A stretch of 14,310 nucleotides of DNA from JBMOOG01 sp049324535 (GCA_049324535.1 JBMOOG010000003.1:1-14310); one strand, 5' to 3'; positions 1 to 5,710 are shown, numbered from the stretch's first letter. Numbers and translations are program-made. The notes: generated from the letters alone by a model not told the origin.

Positions 1-28
1 GGGCCGCGCGTTCGGCAACGCGCGGCCC
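1..28 (-). other. Strong hairpin downstream of rpsK
   Basis: A perfect 12-bp inverted repeat (1-12 with 17-28, 4-base loop) lies 17 bases after the rpsK stop. The window ends at base 1, so any U-tract that would make it a terminator on the minus strand cannot be seen. It may be a terminator, an attenuator, or a processing or stability hairpin before the expected rpoA gene. Confidence 0.6.
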
Positions 29-45
29 CGGCCGGACCGTTCGGA

Positions 46-441
46 TCAGACGCGCCGGCGCTTGGGCGGGCGGCAGCCGTTGTGGGCGATCGGCGTCACG
101 TCGCGGATCGAGGTGATGGTGAAGCCCACCGCGGCCAGGGCGCGCAGCGCGGACTCACGGCCGGAACCCGGCCCCTGCACCTCGACCTCGATCGTGCGCA
201 CACCATGCTCCTGAGCCTTGCGGCCGGCGTCCTCGGCGGCCATCTGGGCCGCGTAGGGCGTCGACTTGCGCGAGCCCTTGAACCCCATGGTGCCGGCCGA
301 CGACCAGGCAATCGCGTTGCCCTGCACGTCGGAGATCAGGATCTTGGTGTTGTTGAACGACGAGTTCACATGCGCCACACCGGCGGCGATGTTCTTGCGC
401 TCTTTCTTCTTGCCGCGGACGACTTTGGTATCGCGTGCCAT
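46..441 (-). CDS. rpsK: 30S ribosomal protein S11
   Basis: S11 (uS11) is a 131-residue platform protein of the small subunit. It contacts 16S rRNA near the E site and helps in mRNA path and subunit contacts. The S11 family pattern is clear: NSSFNNT near residues 26-32, the GMxFKGSRKSTPYAAQ-like stretch in the middle (here GTMGFKGSRKSTP), VQGPGSGRESALRAL, and the ending HNGCRPPKRRRV. Length is close to the usual 129-130. The ATG at 441 gives the usual MARDTK start and lies 15 bases after the rpsM stop, so the two are co-transcribed as the start of an alpha-type operon. The stop is TGA. rpoA and rplQ would be expected next, beyond the window edge. Confidence 0.98.
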   Translation of the reverse strand: MARDTKVVRGKKKERKNIAAGVAHVNSSFNNTKILISDVQGNAIAWSSAGTMGFKGSRKSTPYAAQMAAEDAGRKAQEHGVRTIEVEVQGPGSGRESALRALAAVGFTITSIRDVTPIAHNGCRPPKRRRV

Positions 442-456
442 TCTCTCGCGCTCCCC

Positions 457-825
457 TTACTTCTTCTTGCCGGCGATCGGCTTCGCGGGGCCCTTGCGGG
501 TGCGCGCGTTGGTATGGGTGCGCTGTCCGCGCACGGGCAGGCCCTTGCGGTGACGCAGGCCACGGTAGCAGCCGAGGTCCATCAGCCGCTTGATGTTCAT
601 CGTGACTTCGCGACGCAAGTCGCCTTCCACGGTGTAGTTCGCGTCGATGTACTCGCGGATCGCCAGCACTTCGGCGTCGGTCAGATCATTGACGCGACGG
701 GCCCGGTCGATGCCGACGGCCTCGCAGATCTGCTCGGCGTACATGGGGCCGATCCCGTGAATGTACTGAAGAGCGATGGGGACGCGTTTCCCCGTCGGGA
801 TGTTGACGCCGGCAATACGTGCCAC
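457..825 (-). CDS. rpsM: 30S ribosomal protein S13 (GTG start)
   Basis: S13 (uS13) is a small-subunit head protein. It forms intersubunit bridges with L5 and 23S rRNA and touches the P-site tRNA through its basic tail. The product has 122 residues, the family norm. It shows ARIAGVNIP at residues 2-10, YIHGIG, the conserved RGLRHRKGLPVRGQRTHTNARTR block near residues 89-111 (written here in one-letter outline), and a Lys-rich C-terminus. The start is GTG at 825: no in-frame ATG sits at the conserved N-terminus, the next residues are ARIAG, and AAGGA lies about 8 bases upstream. The reading frame stays open upstream to 1071, but that stretch does not resemble S13. It follows a 175-base gap after adk that holds a candidate promoter, so rpsM-rpsK may be its own unit as well as read-through from spc. 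Confidence 0.97.
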   Translation of the reverse strand: MARIAGVNIPTGKRVPIALQYIHGIGPMYAEQICEAVGIDRARRVNDLTDAEVLAIREYIDANYTVEGDLRREVTMNIKRLMDLGCYRGLRHRKGLPVRGQRTHTNARTRKGPAKPIAGKKK

Positions 826-844
826 GTTTTGTTCCTTTCGTTGC

Positions 845-870
845 GGTTCCGTAGTTCCGGAACCTTTTTT
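845..870 (+). terminator. Plus-strand intrinsic terminator-like hairpin
   Basis: GGTTCCG (845-851) pairs with CGGAACC (858-864) around a 6-base loop. Six T's (865-870) follow directly on the plus strand, which is the classical layout of a rho-independent terminator for transcription running against the operon. On the minus strand the same element reads as A6 plus the hairpin, within the rpsM leader about 20 bases upstream of the GTG start, so it cannot terminate there by the usual mechanism. A 7-bp stem is modest. It could instead be a leader structure that influences rpsM translation. Confidence 0.45.
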
Positions 871-975
871 CACAACGCGGGCCCGAGGGCGGGAGCCTTC
901 GGGCCGGTGATGTTCCCTGGCGAAGTCCGGTGGCGCGGCCGCGCGCCGTGTTCCGATTCCCTTAAGAGACGCCGT

Positions 976-1004
976 GACGTAGAGAGTTTCCCGGCCACAG
1001 TCAA
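976..1004 (-). promoter_or_regulatory. Candidate promoter for rpsM-rpsK
   Basis: On the minus strand TTGACT (999-1004) is followed 17 bases later by TACGTC (976-981). The -35 match is good and the -10 match is weak. The -35 hexamer contains the adk stop codon TGA. The predicted leader to rpsM is about 145 bases. Promoter function is inferred only from this spacing and from the unusually long adk-rpsM gap (826-1000). Confidence 0.35.
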
Positions 1005-1660
1005 GCGGACTTCGCGCCCTCGAGCACCCGGGCGATCGCGCGGGACACCGCGTCCATCTCGGCCAGACCATCGACCGGGAAGAGAACGCCCTTGGCGTGG
1101 TAGTAGCCGATCAGCGGGGCCGTCTTCTTGTAGTATTCCATCAGCCGCTGGCGCAGGCTTTCCTCGTTGTCGTCCGCGCGGCGGCGAAGGTCGGTGGACC
1201 CGCAGACATCGCAGACTCCCGGGACTTTCGTGGGCTTGGTCTCGTCATGGTAAACCGCGCCGCAGTTGCCGCAGGTGTAGCGACCGGTGATCCGGCGCAC
1301 CAGCTCGGCATCGTCCACGCGCAGCTCGATCACCGCGTCCAGCGTCTGCCCCAGCCTCTCCAGCATCGCCCCCAGGGCATCGGCCTGGGCGAGCGTCCGC
1401 GGGAAGCCGTCGAAGATGAACCCCGCGCCCGCGTCCTGACCGAGCCGCTCCTCGATCAGGCCGATCACGATCTCGTCGGTCACCAGATCGCCGCGGTCCA
1501 TCACCTCGGCCACGCGCCGGCCCATCTCGGTGCCGCTGGCCTTGGCGGCCCGCAGCATGTCGCCGGTCGAGAGCTGGACCATGCCCCGGCCTTCGACCAG
1601 ACGCTGGGCCTGTGTGCCCTTTCCGGCGCCGGGCGGTCCGAGCAGGATGATGTTGGTCAT
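1001..1660 (-). CDS. adk: Adenylate kinase with Cys4 zinc-type lid
   Basis: This cytosolic enzyme interconverts ATP + AMP and 2 ADP and balances adenylate pools. The product has 219 residues, the long-lid bacterial form. Visible features are the P-loop GPPGAGKGT (residues 8-16), the AMP-site stretch STGDMLR (31-37), the FIFDGFPRTLAQA motif (81-93), and the lid region carrying Cys130, Cys133, Cys150 and Cys153 in a C-X2-C-X16-C-X2-C layout that normally binds structural zinc. The RRADDNEESLRQRL segment (160-173) follows. The ATG at 1660 overlaps the secY stop by four bases (ATGA), so translation is probably coupled to secY. The reading frame remains open far upstream through secY, but that is a GC-rich shadow. 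The secY-adk order is common in alphaproteobacteria and Gram-positive bacteria. Confidence 0.98.
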   Translation of the reverse strand: MTNIILLGPPGAGKGTQAQRLVEGRGMVQLSTGDMLRAAKASGTEMGRRVAEVMDRGDLVTDEIVIGLIEERLGQDAGAGFIFDGFPRTLAQADALGAMLERLGQTLDAVIELRVDDAELVRRITGRYTCGNCGAVYHDETKPTKVPGVCDVCGSTDLRRRADDNEESLRQRLMEYYKKTAPLIGYYHAKGVLFPVDGLAEMDAVSRAIARVLEGAKSA

Positions 1661-3018
1661 CGACGGGCCGGGGCCTTCTTGGCCGGGGTCCGCTTGCGTC
1701 CGCGCAACTGCGACTTCTCGATCAGGCCCTCGTACTGGTGGGCCAGAAGGTGCGACTGGATCTGGTTGATCGTGTCCATCGTCACCGACACCACGATCAG
1801 CAGCGACGTGCCGCCGAAGTAGAACGGGATCGCCAGCTGGTGGCGGAGCACTTCCGGCAGCAGGCAGACCGCGGCGAGGTAGGCCGAGCCGATCACCAGA
1901 ATCCGGGCCACGACATAGTCGAGGTAGTCCTCGGTCTTCTTGCCCGGACGGATGCCGGGGATGAAGCCGCCCTGGTTCTTCAGGTTGTCGGCGACCTCGT
2001 CGGACTTGAAGGCGACGTTGGCGGTGTAGAAGTAGGCGAAGAACACGATCATCGCCGTGAAGAACAGAAGATAGAGCGGCTGACCCGGACCGAAGTAGGC
2101 GAGGATCGTGGACATCACCGGGCCGGTGTTTCCGCCCGAGAAGGTCGAGATCGTGGTCGGCAGCAGCAGGAGCGACGAGGCGAAAATCGCCGGGATCACG
2201 CCCGCCGGGTTGACCTTGACCGGCAGGTGCGAGGACGAGCCGTCGTAGATCTTCATGCCGACCTGGCGGCGCGGATACTGGATGTGGATCTTGCGCAGGG
2301 CGCGTTCCATGAACACCACGAAGGCGATCACGGCCACGACCATGAGGATCACGCCGATGATGACCGGGGTGGTGATGTTGCCCTCGCGGCCCTGGATGAA
2401 GAATTGGGCCAGGGCCTGCGGGATCTCGGCCACGATGCCCACGAAGATGATGAGCGAGGTGCCGTTGCCGATGCCGCGGGCGGTGATCTGCTCGCCGATC
2501 CACATCAGGAACATGGTGCCGCCGACCAGCGTGATGACGCAGGCGAGGCGGAAGAACAGGCCCGGGTCGGTCACGAGATCGCCCGCCTCGAGGCTGACGG
2601 CAAGGCCCCAGGCCTGGAAGGTGGCCAGCGCCACCGTCGCATAGCGGGTGTACTGGTTGATCTTCTTTCGGCCCGCCTCGCCTTCCTTGCGCAGCGCCTC
2701 GAGCTGCGGGACCATCGAGGTCAGCAGCTGGACGATGATCGAGGCCGAGATGTAGGGCATGATGCCCAGCGCGAAGATGCCCATCCGCCCGAGCGCACCG
2801 CCGGTGAACATGGTCAGGATGCCGCCGAGACCGGCCTGCGCTTCGGCCATGAAGTTTCGCAGCGCCGCGCCGTCGATGCCGGGCACGGGAATATAGGTGC
2901 CGAGGCGATAGACGATCAGCAGCCCGACCGTGAAGACGATGCGTTGCCGAAGGTCCGTGGCCTTGCCCAGGGCGCCCCAGCTGAGGTTCGCCGCCATTTG
3001 CTCTGCAGCCGATGCCAT
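1657..3018 (-). CDS. secY: Protein translocase subunit SecY
   Basis: SecY is the pore-forming subunit of the SecYEG translocon in the inner membrane, which moves unfolded proteins across or into the membrane with SecA or the ribosome. The 453 residues fit the family. The first membrane helix is at about 26-46 and is followed by the plug region (about 50-72). Further hydrophobic segments lie near 78-100, 124-145, 155-175, 187-207, 217-237, 273-291, 315-335, 370-390 and 396-413, making ten in all. Conserved cytoplasmic loops are visible: KEGEAGRKKINQYTRY (111-126), YPRRQVG (248-254) and FKSDEVADNLKNQGGFIPG (337-355), the last two contacting SecA and ribosome. GIGNGTSLIIF (182-192) is typical. 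The ATG at 3018 gives the MASAAEQMAANLSW start; an internal Met at residue 8 is an alternative. The gene ends in a basic tail and overlaps adk by four bases. Confidence 0.98.
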   Translation of the reverse strand: MASAAEQMAANLSWGALGKATDLRQRIVFTVGLLIVYRLGTYIPVPGIDGAALRNFMAEAQAGLGGILTMFTGGALGRMGIFALGIMPYISASIIVQLLTSMVPQLEALRKEGEAGRKKINQYTRYATVALATFQAWGLAVSLEAGDLVTDPGLFFRLACVITLVGGTMFLMWIGEQITARGIGNGTSLIIFVGIVAEIPQALAQFFIQGREGNITTPVIIGVILMVVAVIAFVVFMERALRKIHIQYPRRQVGMKIYDGSSSHLPVKVNPAGVIPAIFASSLLLLPTTISTFSGGNTGPVMSTILAYFGPGQPLYLLFFTAMIVFFAYFYTANVAFKSDEVADNLKNQGGFIPGIRPGKKTEDYLDYVVARILVIGSAYLAAVCLLPEVLRHQLAIPFYFGGTSLLIVVSVTMDTINQIQSHLLAHQYEGLIEKSQLRGRKRTPAKKAPARR

Positions 3019-3054
3019 GCCGTGTGCTTTCTTCGCTGTCGTGTCACGGACAAC

Positions 3055-3082
3055 GCCGCCGGACCGTTTTCCGGTCGGCGGC
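3055..3082 (-). other. Hairpin in the secY leader
   Basis: An 11-bp stem with one bulged C and a GAAAA-type loop lies in the 115-base gap between rplO and secY (3019-3133), about 37 bases before the secY start. No U-tract follows on the minus strand, so it does not look like a terminator. It may slow ribosomes or ribonucleases, or help set SecY output relative to L15. Confidence 0.5.
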
Positions 3083-3107
3083 GCTGGAAAATCTGAAGCC
3101 TATGTAA

Positions 3108-3123
3108 GCGCCGCGGGCGGCGC
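3108..3123 (-). other. Short GC hairpin just after rplO
   Basis: A 7-bp GC-only inverted repeat (3108-3114 with 3117-3123) starts about 10 bases beyond the rplO stop. The innermost pair must open because only two bases separate the arms. No T-run follows immediately on the minus strand. It could protect the rplO 3' end after processing. Chance occurrence in such GC-rich DNA is possible. Confidence 0.35.
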
Positions 3124-3133
3124 CCACAACAGC

Positions 3134-3607
3134 TTATTCCGCCGCAGCCGGAGTGGCGGTGGTCAGCGATCCGCCCGCCTTGGCCACCGCGTCGACCGCC
3201 GCCTTCGAGGCCCCGGTGACGACCAGCGTCAGCTTGGCGGTGATGTCGCCCTTGGCCAGCACGCGCACGCCATCGAGCTTGCGCCGCACGAGGCCCGAGG
3301 CGACCAGAACGTCCTCGGTGATCGCGGCCTTGGCGTCGAGCTTGCCCTCGTCGATGAATTTCTGGATCAGGCCGAGGTTCACGACGGCGAAATGCTTGGC
3401 GTTCGGCTTGTTGAAGCCGCGCTTGGGCAGGCGGCGGTAGAGCGGCATCTGGCCGCCTTCATAGCCGCCGAGCGCCACGCCCGACCGCGAGGTCTGGCCC
3501 TTGATGCCGCGGCCGGCGGTCTTGCCCTTGCCCGAGCCGGGGCCGCGCGCGACGCGCTTGGACTTCTTGGCGGCGCCGGGGTTGTCCCGGAGTTCATGCA
3601 GTTTCAT
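3134..3607 (-). CDS. rplO: 50S ribosomal protein L15
   Basis: L15 (uL15) binds 23S rRNA and is a mid-assembly protein of the large subunit. The 157-residue product opens with MKLHELRDNPGAAK and carries the Gly/Arg/Lys-rich extension GPGSGKGKTAGRGIKGQ (about residues 23-39) that threads into rRNA. The GGYEGGQMPLYRRLPKRGF segment (about 48-66) and a globular C-terminal half ending in an Ala-rich tail follow. The ATG at 3607 has AAGGAG about 7 bases upstream; the open frame further upstream is unlike L15. Unlike the textbook spc order, rplO is not next to rpmD: two other genes lie between, and a candidate promoter sits about 95 bases upstream of the start. The stop is TAA, and secY follows after 115 bases. 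Confidence 0.98.
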   Translation of the reverse strand: MKLHELRDNPGAAKKSKRVARGPGSGKGKTAGRGIKGQTSRSGVALGGYEGGQMPLYRRLPKRGFNKPNAKHFAVVNLGLIQKFIDEGKLDAKAAITEDVLVASGLVRRKLDGVRVLAKGDITAKLTLVVTGASKAAVDAVAKAGGSLTTATPAAAE

Positions 3608-3701
3608 GTCGCTTCTCCTTGGCCGGAACCGCCCCCGAAGCGTCATGGGCGGACACGGCATTTCTTGCTTGTGAATCGGGACCGCTCGGGCCCACCGGGG
3701 G

Positions 3702-3730
3702 CGTATAGGGATTTCCGCCCGTCAACGCAA
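3702..3730 (-). promoter_or_regulatory. Candidate promoter for rplO-secY-adk
   Basis: On the minus strand TTGCGT (3725-3730) and TATACG (3702-3707) are separated by 17 bases, inside the 160-base gap between the DUF3461 gene and rplO. The -10 box sits in the context CCCTATA, the same context as the candidate promoter before rpmC. A TTGACG overlapping the -35 is too close to the -10 to use. It would give a leader of roughly 85-90 bases. This is inferred from consensus and spacing only. Confidence 0.45.
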
Positions 3731-3767
3731 TCCCGGAGCAGGGCCTTGGCGGTCTCGCGGGCCGCCG

Positions 3768-4166
3768 CTACTCGTCCGCGAGGGCCTGCGTCAGTTGCTC
3801 CAGATGACGGATGCGGTTGTCCACCTCGCTGCGCAGGTCGGCCAGTTCGCGCAGAAGCTGCTGGCGTGTGGCCTGATGCGACTTGCGGTCGGCCAGAAGC
3901 GCGTCCAGCTCTTCCATCGCCTGCGCAAGGATGGGCGAGATCTCGTAGCGGATCAGGTCGGCGTCGTGCAGATGGGAACTGACGTTCGGCCGGCCGACGC
4001 GGTGAAAATCGTAGGTGCGCACGCGCGGCAGCAGGGATCCGTGCGGGCGGGCATAGACCAGCCGGAGGTGATCCATGGTGTCGGACGTCTGGACGTGGCT
4101 GTAGCTGGTGATCTGGTCGGGATTGCGAACCCCCATCTGGAAAAGCGCGCTGTTTTCGTTCGGCAT
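3768..4166 (-). CDS. DUF3461-type conserved protein of unknown function
   Basis: The 132-residue product resembles DUF3461 family proteins as I remember them. It has MGVRNPDQITSYS at residues 11-23, then alternating polar/hydrophobic residues of a probable beta region with HGSLLPR (42-48), then YEISPILAQAMEELDALL (74-91), where the family has an EISP...ELD motif. The C-terminal third (about 83-130) is charged and heptad-like, so a coiled coil is likely. There is no signal peptide or membrane segment in the chosen form. The start is ATG at 4166 because AGGGAGG lies about 7 bases upstream. A longer frame from a TTG at 4289 adds a hydrophobic stretch but has no visible ribosome-binding site. Its biological role is not known. 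It sits between an RraB-type gene and rplO and is flanked by a 206-base gap upstream. Family assignment is from memory, not a search. Confidence 0.8.
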   Translation of the reverse strand: MPNENSALFQMGVRNPDQITSYSHVQTSDTMDHLRLVYARPHGSLLPRVRTYDFHRVGRPNVSSHLHDADLIRYEISPILAQAMEELDALLADRKSHQATRQQLLRELADLRSEVDNRIRHLEQLTQALADE

Positions 4167-4305
4167 GACCGGTCCTCCCTGAGCCCCCTGCACGCTAGCG
4201 CAAACCGCGGCGGATCCGAACAGGCAATGCGCGCCGGGGATCACAGGCACGCCCAACAGGGCGGCGGCATAGAGCAGTCGATTGACCAATCGCGGTCCCC
4301 GGTGC

Positions 4306-4320
4306 GGGCAGCGGCTGCCC
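4306..4320. repeat. Short inverted repeat upstream of the DUF3461 gene
   Basis: Two 7-base arms (4306-4312 and 4314-4320) form a near-perfect palindrome, GGGCAGC-G-GCTGCCC. A second palindrome, GATTGACCAATC-like (gattg/caatc around two bases), lies at 4270-4281. Both are in the 206-base gap between the RraB-type gene and the DUF3461 gene (4167-4372), where I see no convincing promoter hexamers. They could be operators or mRNA hairpins, or chance. Confidence 0.3.
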
Positions 4321-4372
4321 GTCAGGCTGGCGACCGCCGCCGATCGACGTGATCCCGCCCCGCGGCCTGCCC

Positions 4373-4705
4373 TCAGGTCCCCGAAAAGCCCCAGCCATCG
4401 GGCAGGAAGCCGTAGACCGCGGCAAGGAGCGTCAGCCGCTCTTCATGCGCCCAGAGGCTTTCGACCGAAAGCGCGATCTCGGGCGTGGTGACCTCGAACG
4501 TCGCCTCGTCGTCATCGTCGGCCGCTTCGTACCATTCGACGGCGTAGCCCTGCGCCTCGACCGCCTCGGTAAAGCCATCCCAGTCGGCGCCGGCGTCCTC
4601 GGCCAGGAACTGGAAGCTGACCGTGGCGCGGGCGGGAAGGGTCTCCATCGCCGCGATCTCGCGGAACACCTGCTCGGTTTCCGCCTTCTGCGCCTTCATG
4701 TCCAT
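4373..4705 (-). CDS. rraB: RraB-family RNase E regulator
   Basis: RraB-family proteins are small acidic proteins. The E. coli member binds RNase E and changes its mRNA-decay activity. This 110-residue product is strongly acidic, with DDDDE at 63-67, GYAVEWYE (53-60) where the family has a GYEV-type segment, and the diagnostic C-terminal PDGWG (102-106), matching the YDGWG of E. coli RraB. It lacks the long acidic tail of the E. coli protein. ATG 4705 is preferred because AGGGAG lies about six bases upstream. A GTG at 4708 and an ATG at 4699 are alternatives. It follows a terminator-like hairpin after rpmD by about 50 bases and has no clear promoter of its own, so it may depend on read-through. 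Placing an RNA-decay regulator inside the spc cluster is not part of the classical order. Function is inferred from family resemblance only. Confidence 0.75.
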   Translation of the reverse strand: MDMKAQKAETEQVFREIAAMETLPARATVSFQFLAEDAGADWDGFTEAVEAQGYAVEWYEAADDDDEATFEVTTPEIALSVESLWAHEERLTLLAAVYGFLPDGWGFSGT

Positions 4706-4753
4706 CACGCTCTCCCTGTGCAGGCAAGGCTTGGCCCCGCGGCCCCGCCGTTC

Positions 4754-4786
4754 AACGCAGAACGCCCCGGCCTTCCGGCCGGGGCG
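4754..4786 (-). terminator. Terminator-like hairpin after rpmD
   Basis: A perfect 10-bp GC stem (4763-4772 with 4777-4786) closes a GGAA tetraloop on the minus strand and begins about 25 bases after the rpmD stop. The following bases read TTCTGCGTT, which is T-rich but not a clean U-tract, so termination may be partial. It separates rpmD from the RraB-type gene. Confidence 0.55.
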
Positions 4787-4811
4787 CCCCGATGTCAGCC
4801 GTCCCGCAGGA

Positions 4812-5003
4812 TCAGCCGCGTTCCTCGATGATCTGCACCAGATGCGGGATCGCGTTGACCATGCCGCGCACCGAGGGGGTATCCTCGAGCTCGCGGGTGC
4901 GGTTCATCTTGTTCAGCCCGAGCCCGATCAGCGTGCGGCGCTGGATGTCGGGACGGCGGGCGGGCGAAGCGATCTGCTTCACGATGATGGTCTTCTTGGC
5001 CAT
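4812..5003 (-). CDS. rpmD: 50S ribosomal protein L30
   Basis: L30 (uL30) is a small large-subunit protein bound to 23S rRNA. The 63-residue product has the compact L30 fold pattern: TIIVKQIASPARRP at 5-18, QRRTLIGLGLNKMNRTRELEDTP around 21-43 with the family's LGLxKxNR core, and VRGMVNAIPHLVQI near the end. The ATG at 5003 lies 12 bases after the rpsE stop, and AGGAG is visible in that spacer. It closes the rpsE-rpmD pair and is followed by a terminator-like hairpin instead of rplO, so it may mark the end of the main spc transcript here. Confidence 0.97.
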   Translation of the reverse strand: MAKKTIIVKQIASPARRPDIQRRTLIGLGLNKMNRTRELEDTPSVRGMVNAIPHLVQIIEERG

Positions 5004-5015
5004 GTCTCAGACTCC

Positions 5016-5594
5016 TCAGGCATCAGCCGCTTCGGCGGCTTCGGGCTTCTTCAGGATGTCGGCCACCTTCTTGCCGCGGCGCGCCGCGACCTGACGGGGG
5101 CTGGCTTCGGCCTTGAGACCGGCCATCGTGGCGCGGATCATGTTGTAGGGGTTCTGCGACCCCAGCGACTTGGCCACCACGTCCTGGATGCCCAGCATCT
5201 CGAACACGGCGCGCATCGGCCCGCCGGCGATGATGCCGGTCCCCGCGACCGCGGTCCGCATGACCACCTTGCCGGCGCCATGACGGCCCTCAATGTCGTG
5301 GTGCAGCGTGCGGCCGTCGCGCAGCGGCACGCGGACGAGGCTGCGCTTGGCCTGTTCGGTGGCCTTGCGGACCGCCTCGGGCACTTCCTTGGCCTTGCCC
5401 TTGCCGAAGCCGACACGGCCCTTCTGGTCGCCGACGACGACGAGGGCCGCGAAGCCGAAGCGCTTGCCACCCTTCACCGTCTTCGACACCCGGTTGATCG
5501 CCACGAGACGGTCGGCGAATTCCGGGGTTTCGTCGCGGTCGCGCCGGTCATCGCGGCGCTCGCGGCCTTCCCGGCGATTGTCACGTTCTGCCAT
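5016..5594 (-). CDS. rpsE: 30S ribosomal protein S5
   Basis: S5 (uS5) lines the mRNA entry channel and affects decoding accuracy and helicase activity. The 192-residue product has the double-stranded RNA-binding-like N-domain with GGKRFGFAALVVVGD (about 42-56) and GKGKAKEVPEAVRKA. It continues with the C-domain core GTGIIAGGPMRAV and LGSQNPYNMIRATMAGL. A highly charged Arg/Asp/Glu-rich N-terminal extension (residues 1-21, made of RR, DD and RD repeats) precedes the S5 core. The ATG at 5594 has AAGGAA about 7 bases upstream; an open frame nine codons longer is not supported by a better site. A 116-base leader after rplR holds competing RNA hairpins. The tail is Ala/Glu-rich. Confidence 0.97.
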   Translation of the reverse strand: MAERDNRREGRERRDDRRDRDETPEFADRLVAINRVSKTVKGGKRFGFAALVVVGDQKGRVGFGKGKAKEVPEAVRKATEQAKRSLVRVPLRDGRTLHHDIEGRHGAGKVVMRTAVAGTGIIAGGPMRAVFEMLGIQDVVAKSLGSQNPYNMIRATMAGLKAEASPRQVAARRGKKVADILKKPEAAEAADA

Positions 5595-5610
5595 GAGGCA
5601 TTCCTTGCAT

Positions 5611-5703
5611 GGTGGCGCCATCGACGCGCCGTTTCATCCAATCCAGGTGTCGCGACACCGAAGGCCGCGACCCGGATCATCGGGGTGGCGCAGGGCGCCA
5701 CCC
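5611..5703 (-). promoter_or_regulatory. rpsE leader with two mutually exclusive pairings
   Basis: In the rplR-rpsE gap (5595-5710), bases 5695-5703 form a 9-bp hairpin with 5683-5691 (loop AGG on the plus strand). The same upstream arm, GGTGGCGCC on the minus strand at 5694-5702, is also perfectly complementary to GGCGCCACC at 5611-5619, four bases before the rpsE Shine-Dalgarno (5601-5606). The two structures cannot form together. That layout would allow a switch affecting rpsE translation, but no ligand is known and GGCGCC is self-complementary, so this is only a hypothesis. Confidence 0.35.
5646..5659. repeat. Perfect 14-bp palindrome in the rpsE leader
   Basis: GGTGTCGCGACACC at 5646-5659 is a perfect palindrome lying between the two arms of the possible long-range pairing. 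It can be a protein-binding site on DNA or an extra hairpin in the mRNA. No repeat of it was noticed elsewhere in the window. Confidence 0.5.
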
Positions 5704-5710
5704 GCCGGTT

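Noticed and set aside
82..1290. Long plus-strand open frame (402 codons) across rpsK, rpsM and adk
   Set aside because: It is antisense to three clearly conserved genes, its translation is Arg/Gly/Ala/His-rich without domain features, and such frames are expected in GC-rich coding DNA.
1001..2503. A 500-codon minus-strand frame that would fuse extra sequence to adenylate kinase
   Set aside because: The first 280 or so codons are the out-of-frame shadow of secY. The real adk start is the ATG at 1660 with an ATGA overlap.
1738..3096. Plus-strand open frame of 452 codons opposite secY
   Set aside because: The composition (Asp/His/Arg/Glu repeats) is the mirror of SecY hydrophobic codons; no start signal or family resemblance.
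4167..4289. N-terminal extension of the DUF3461 gene that looks like a signal peptide ending in Cys
   Set aside because: It needs a TTG start with no visible ribosome-binding site, whereas ATG 4166 has AGGGAGG in place and gives the usual family N-terminus.
4709..4762. TTGAAC about 60 bases upstream of the RraB-type gene as a promoter
   Set aside because: No acceptable -10 hexamer at 16-18 bases; the bases there are GC-rich or AAGCCT-like.
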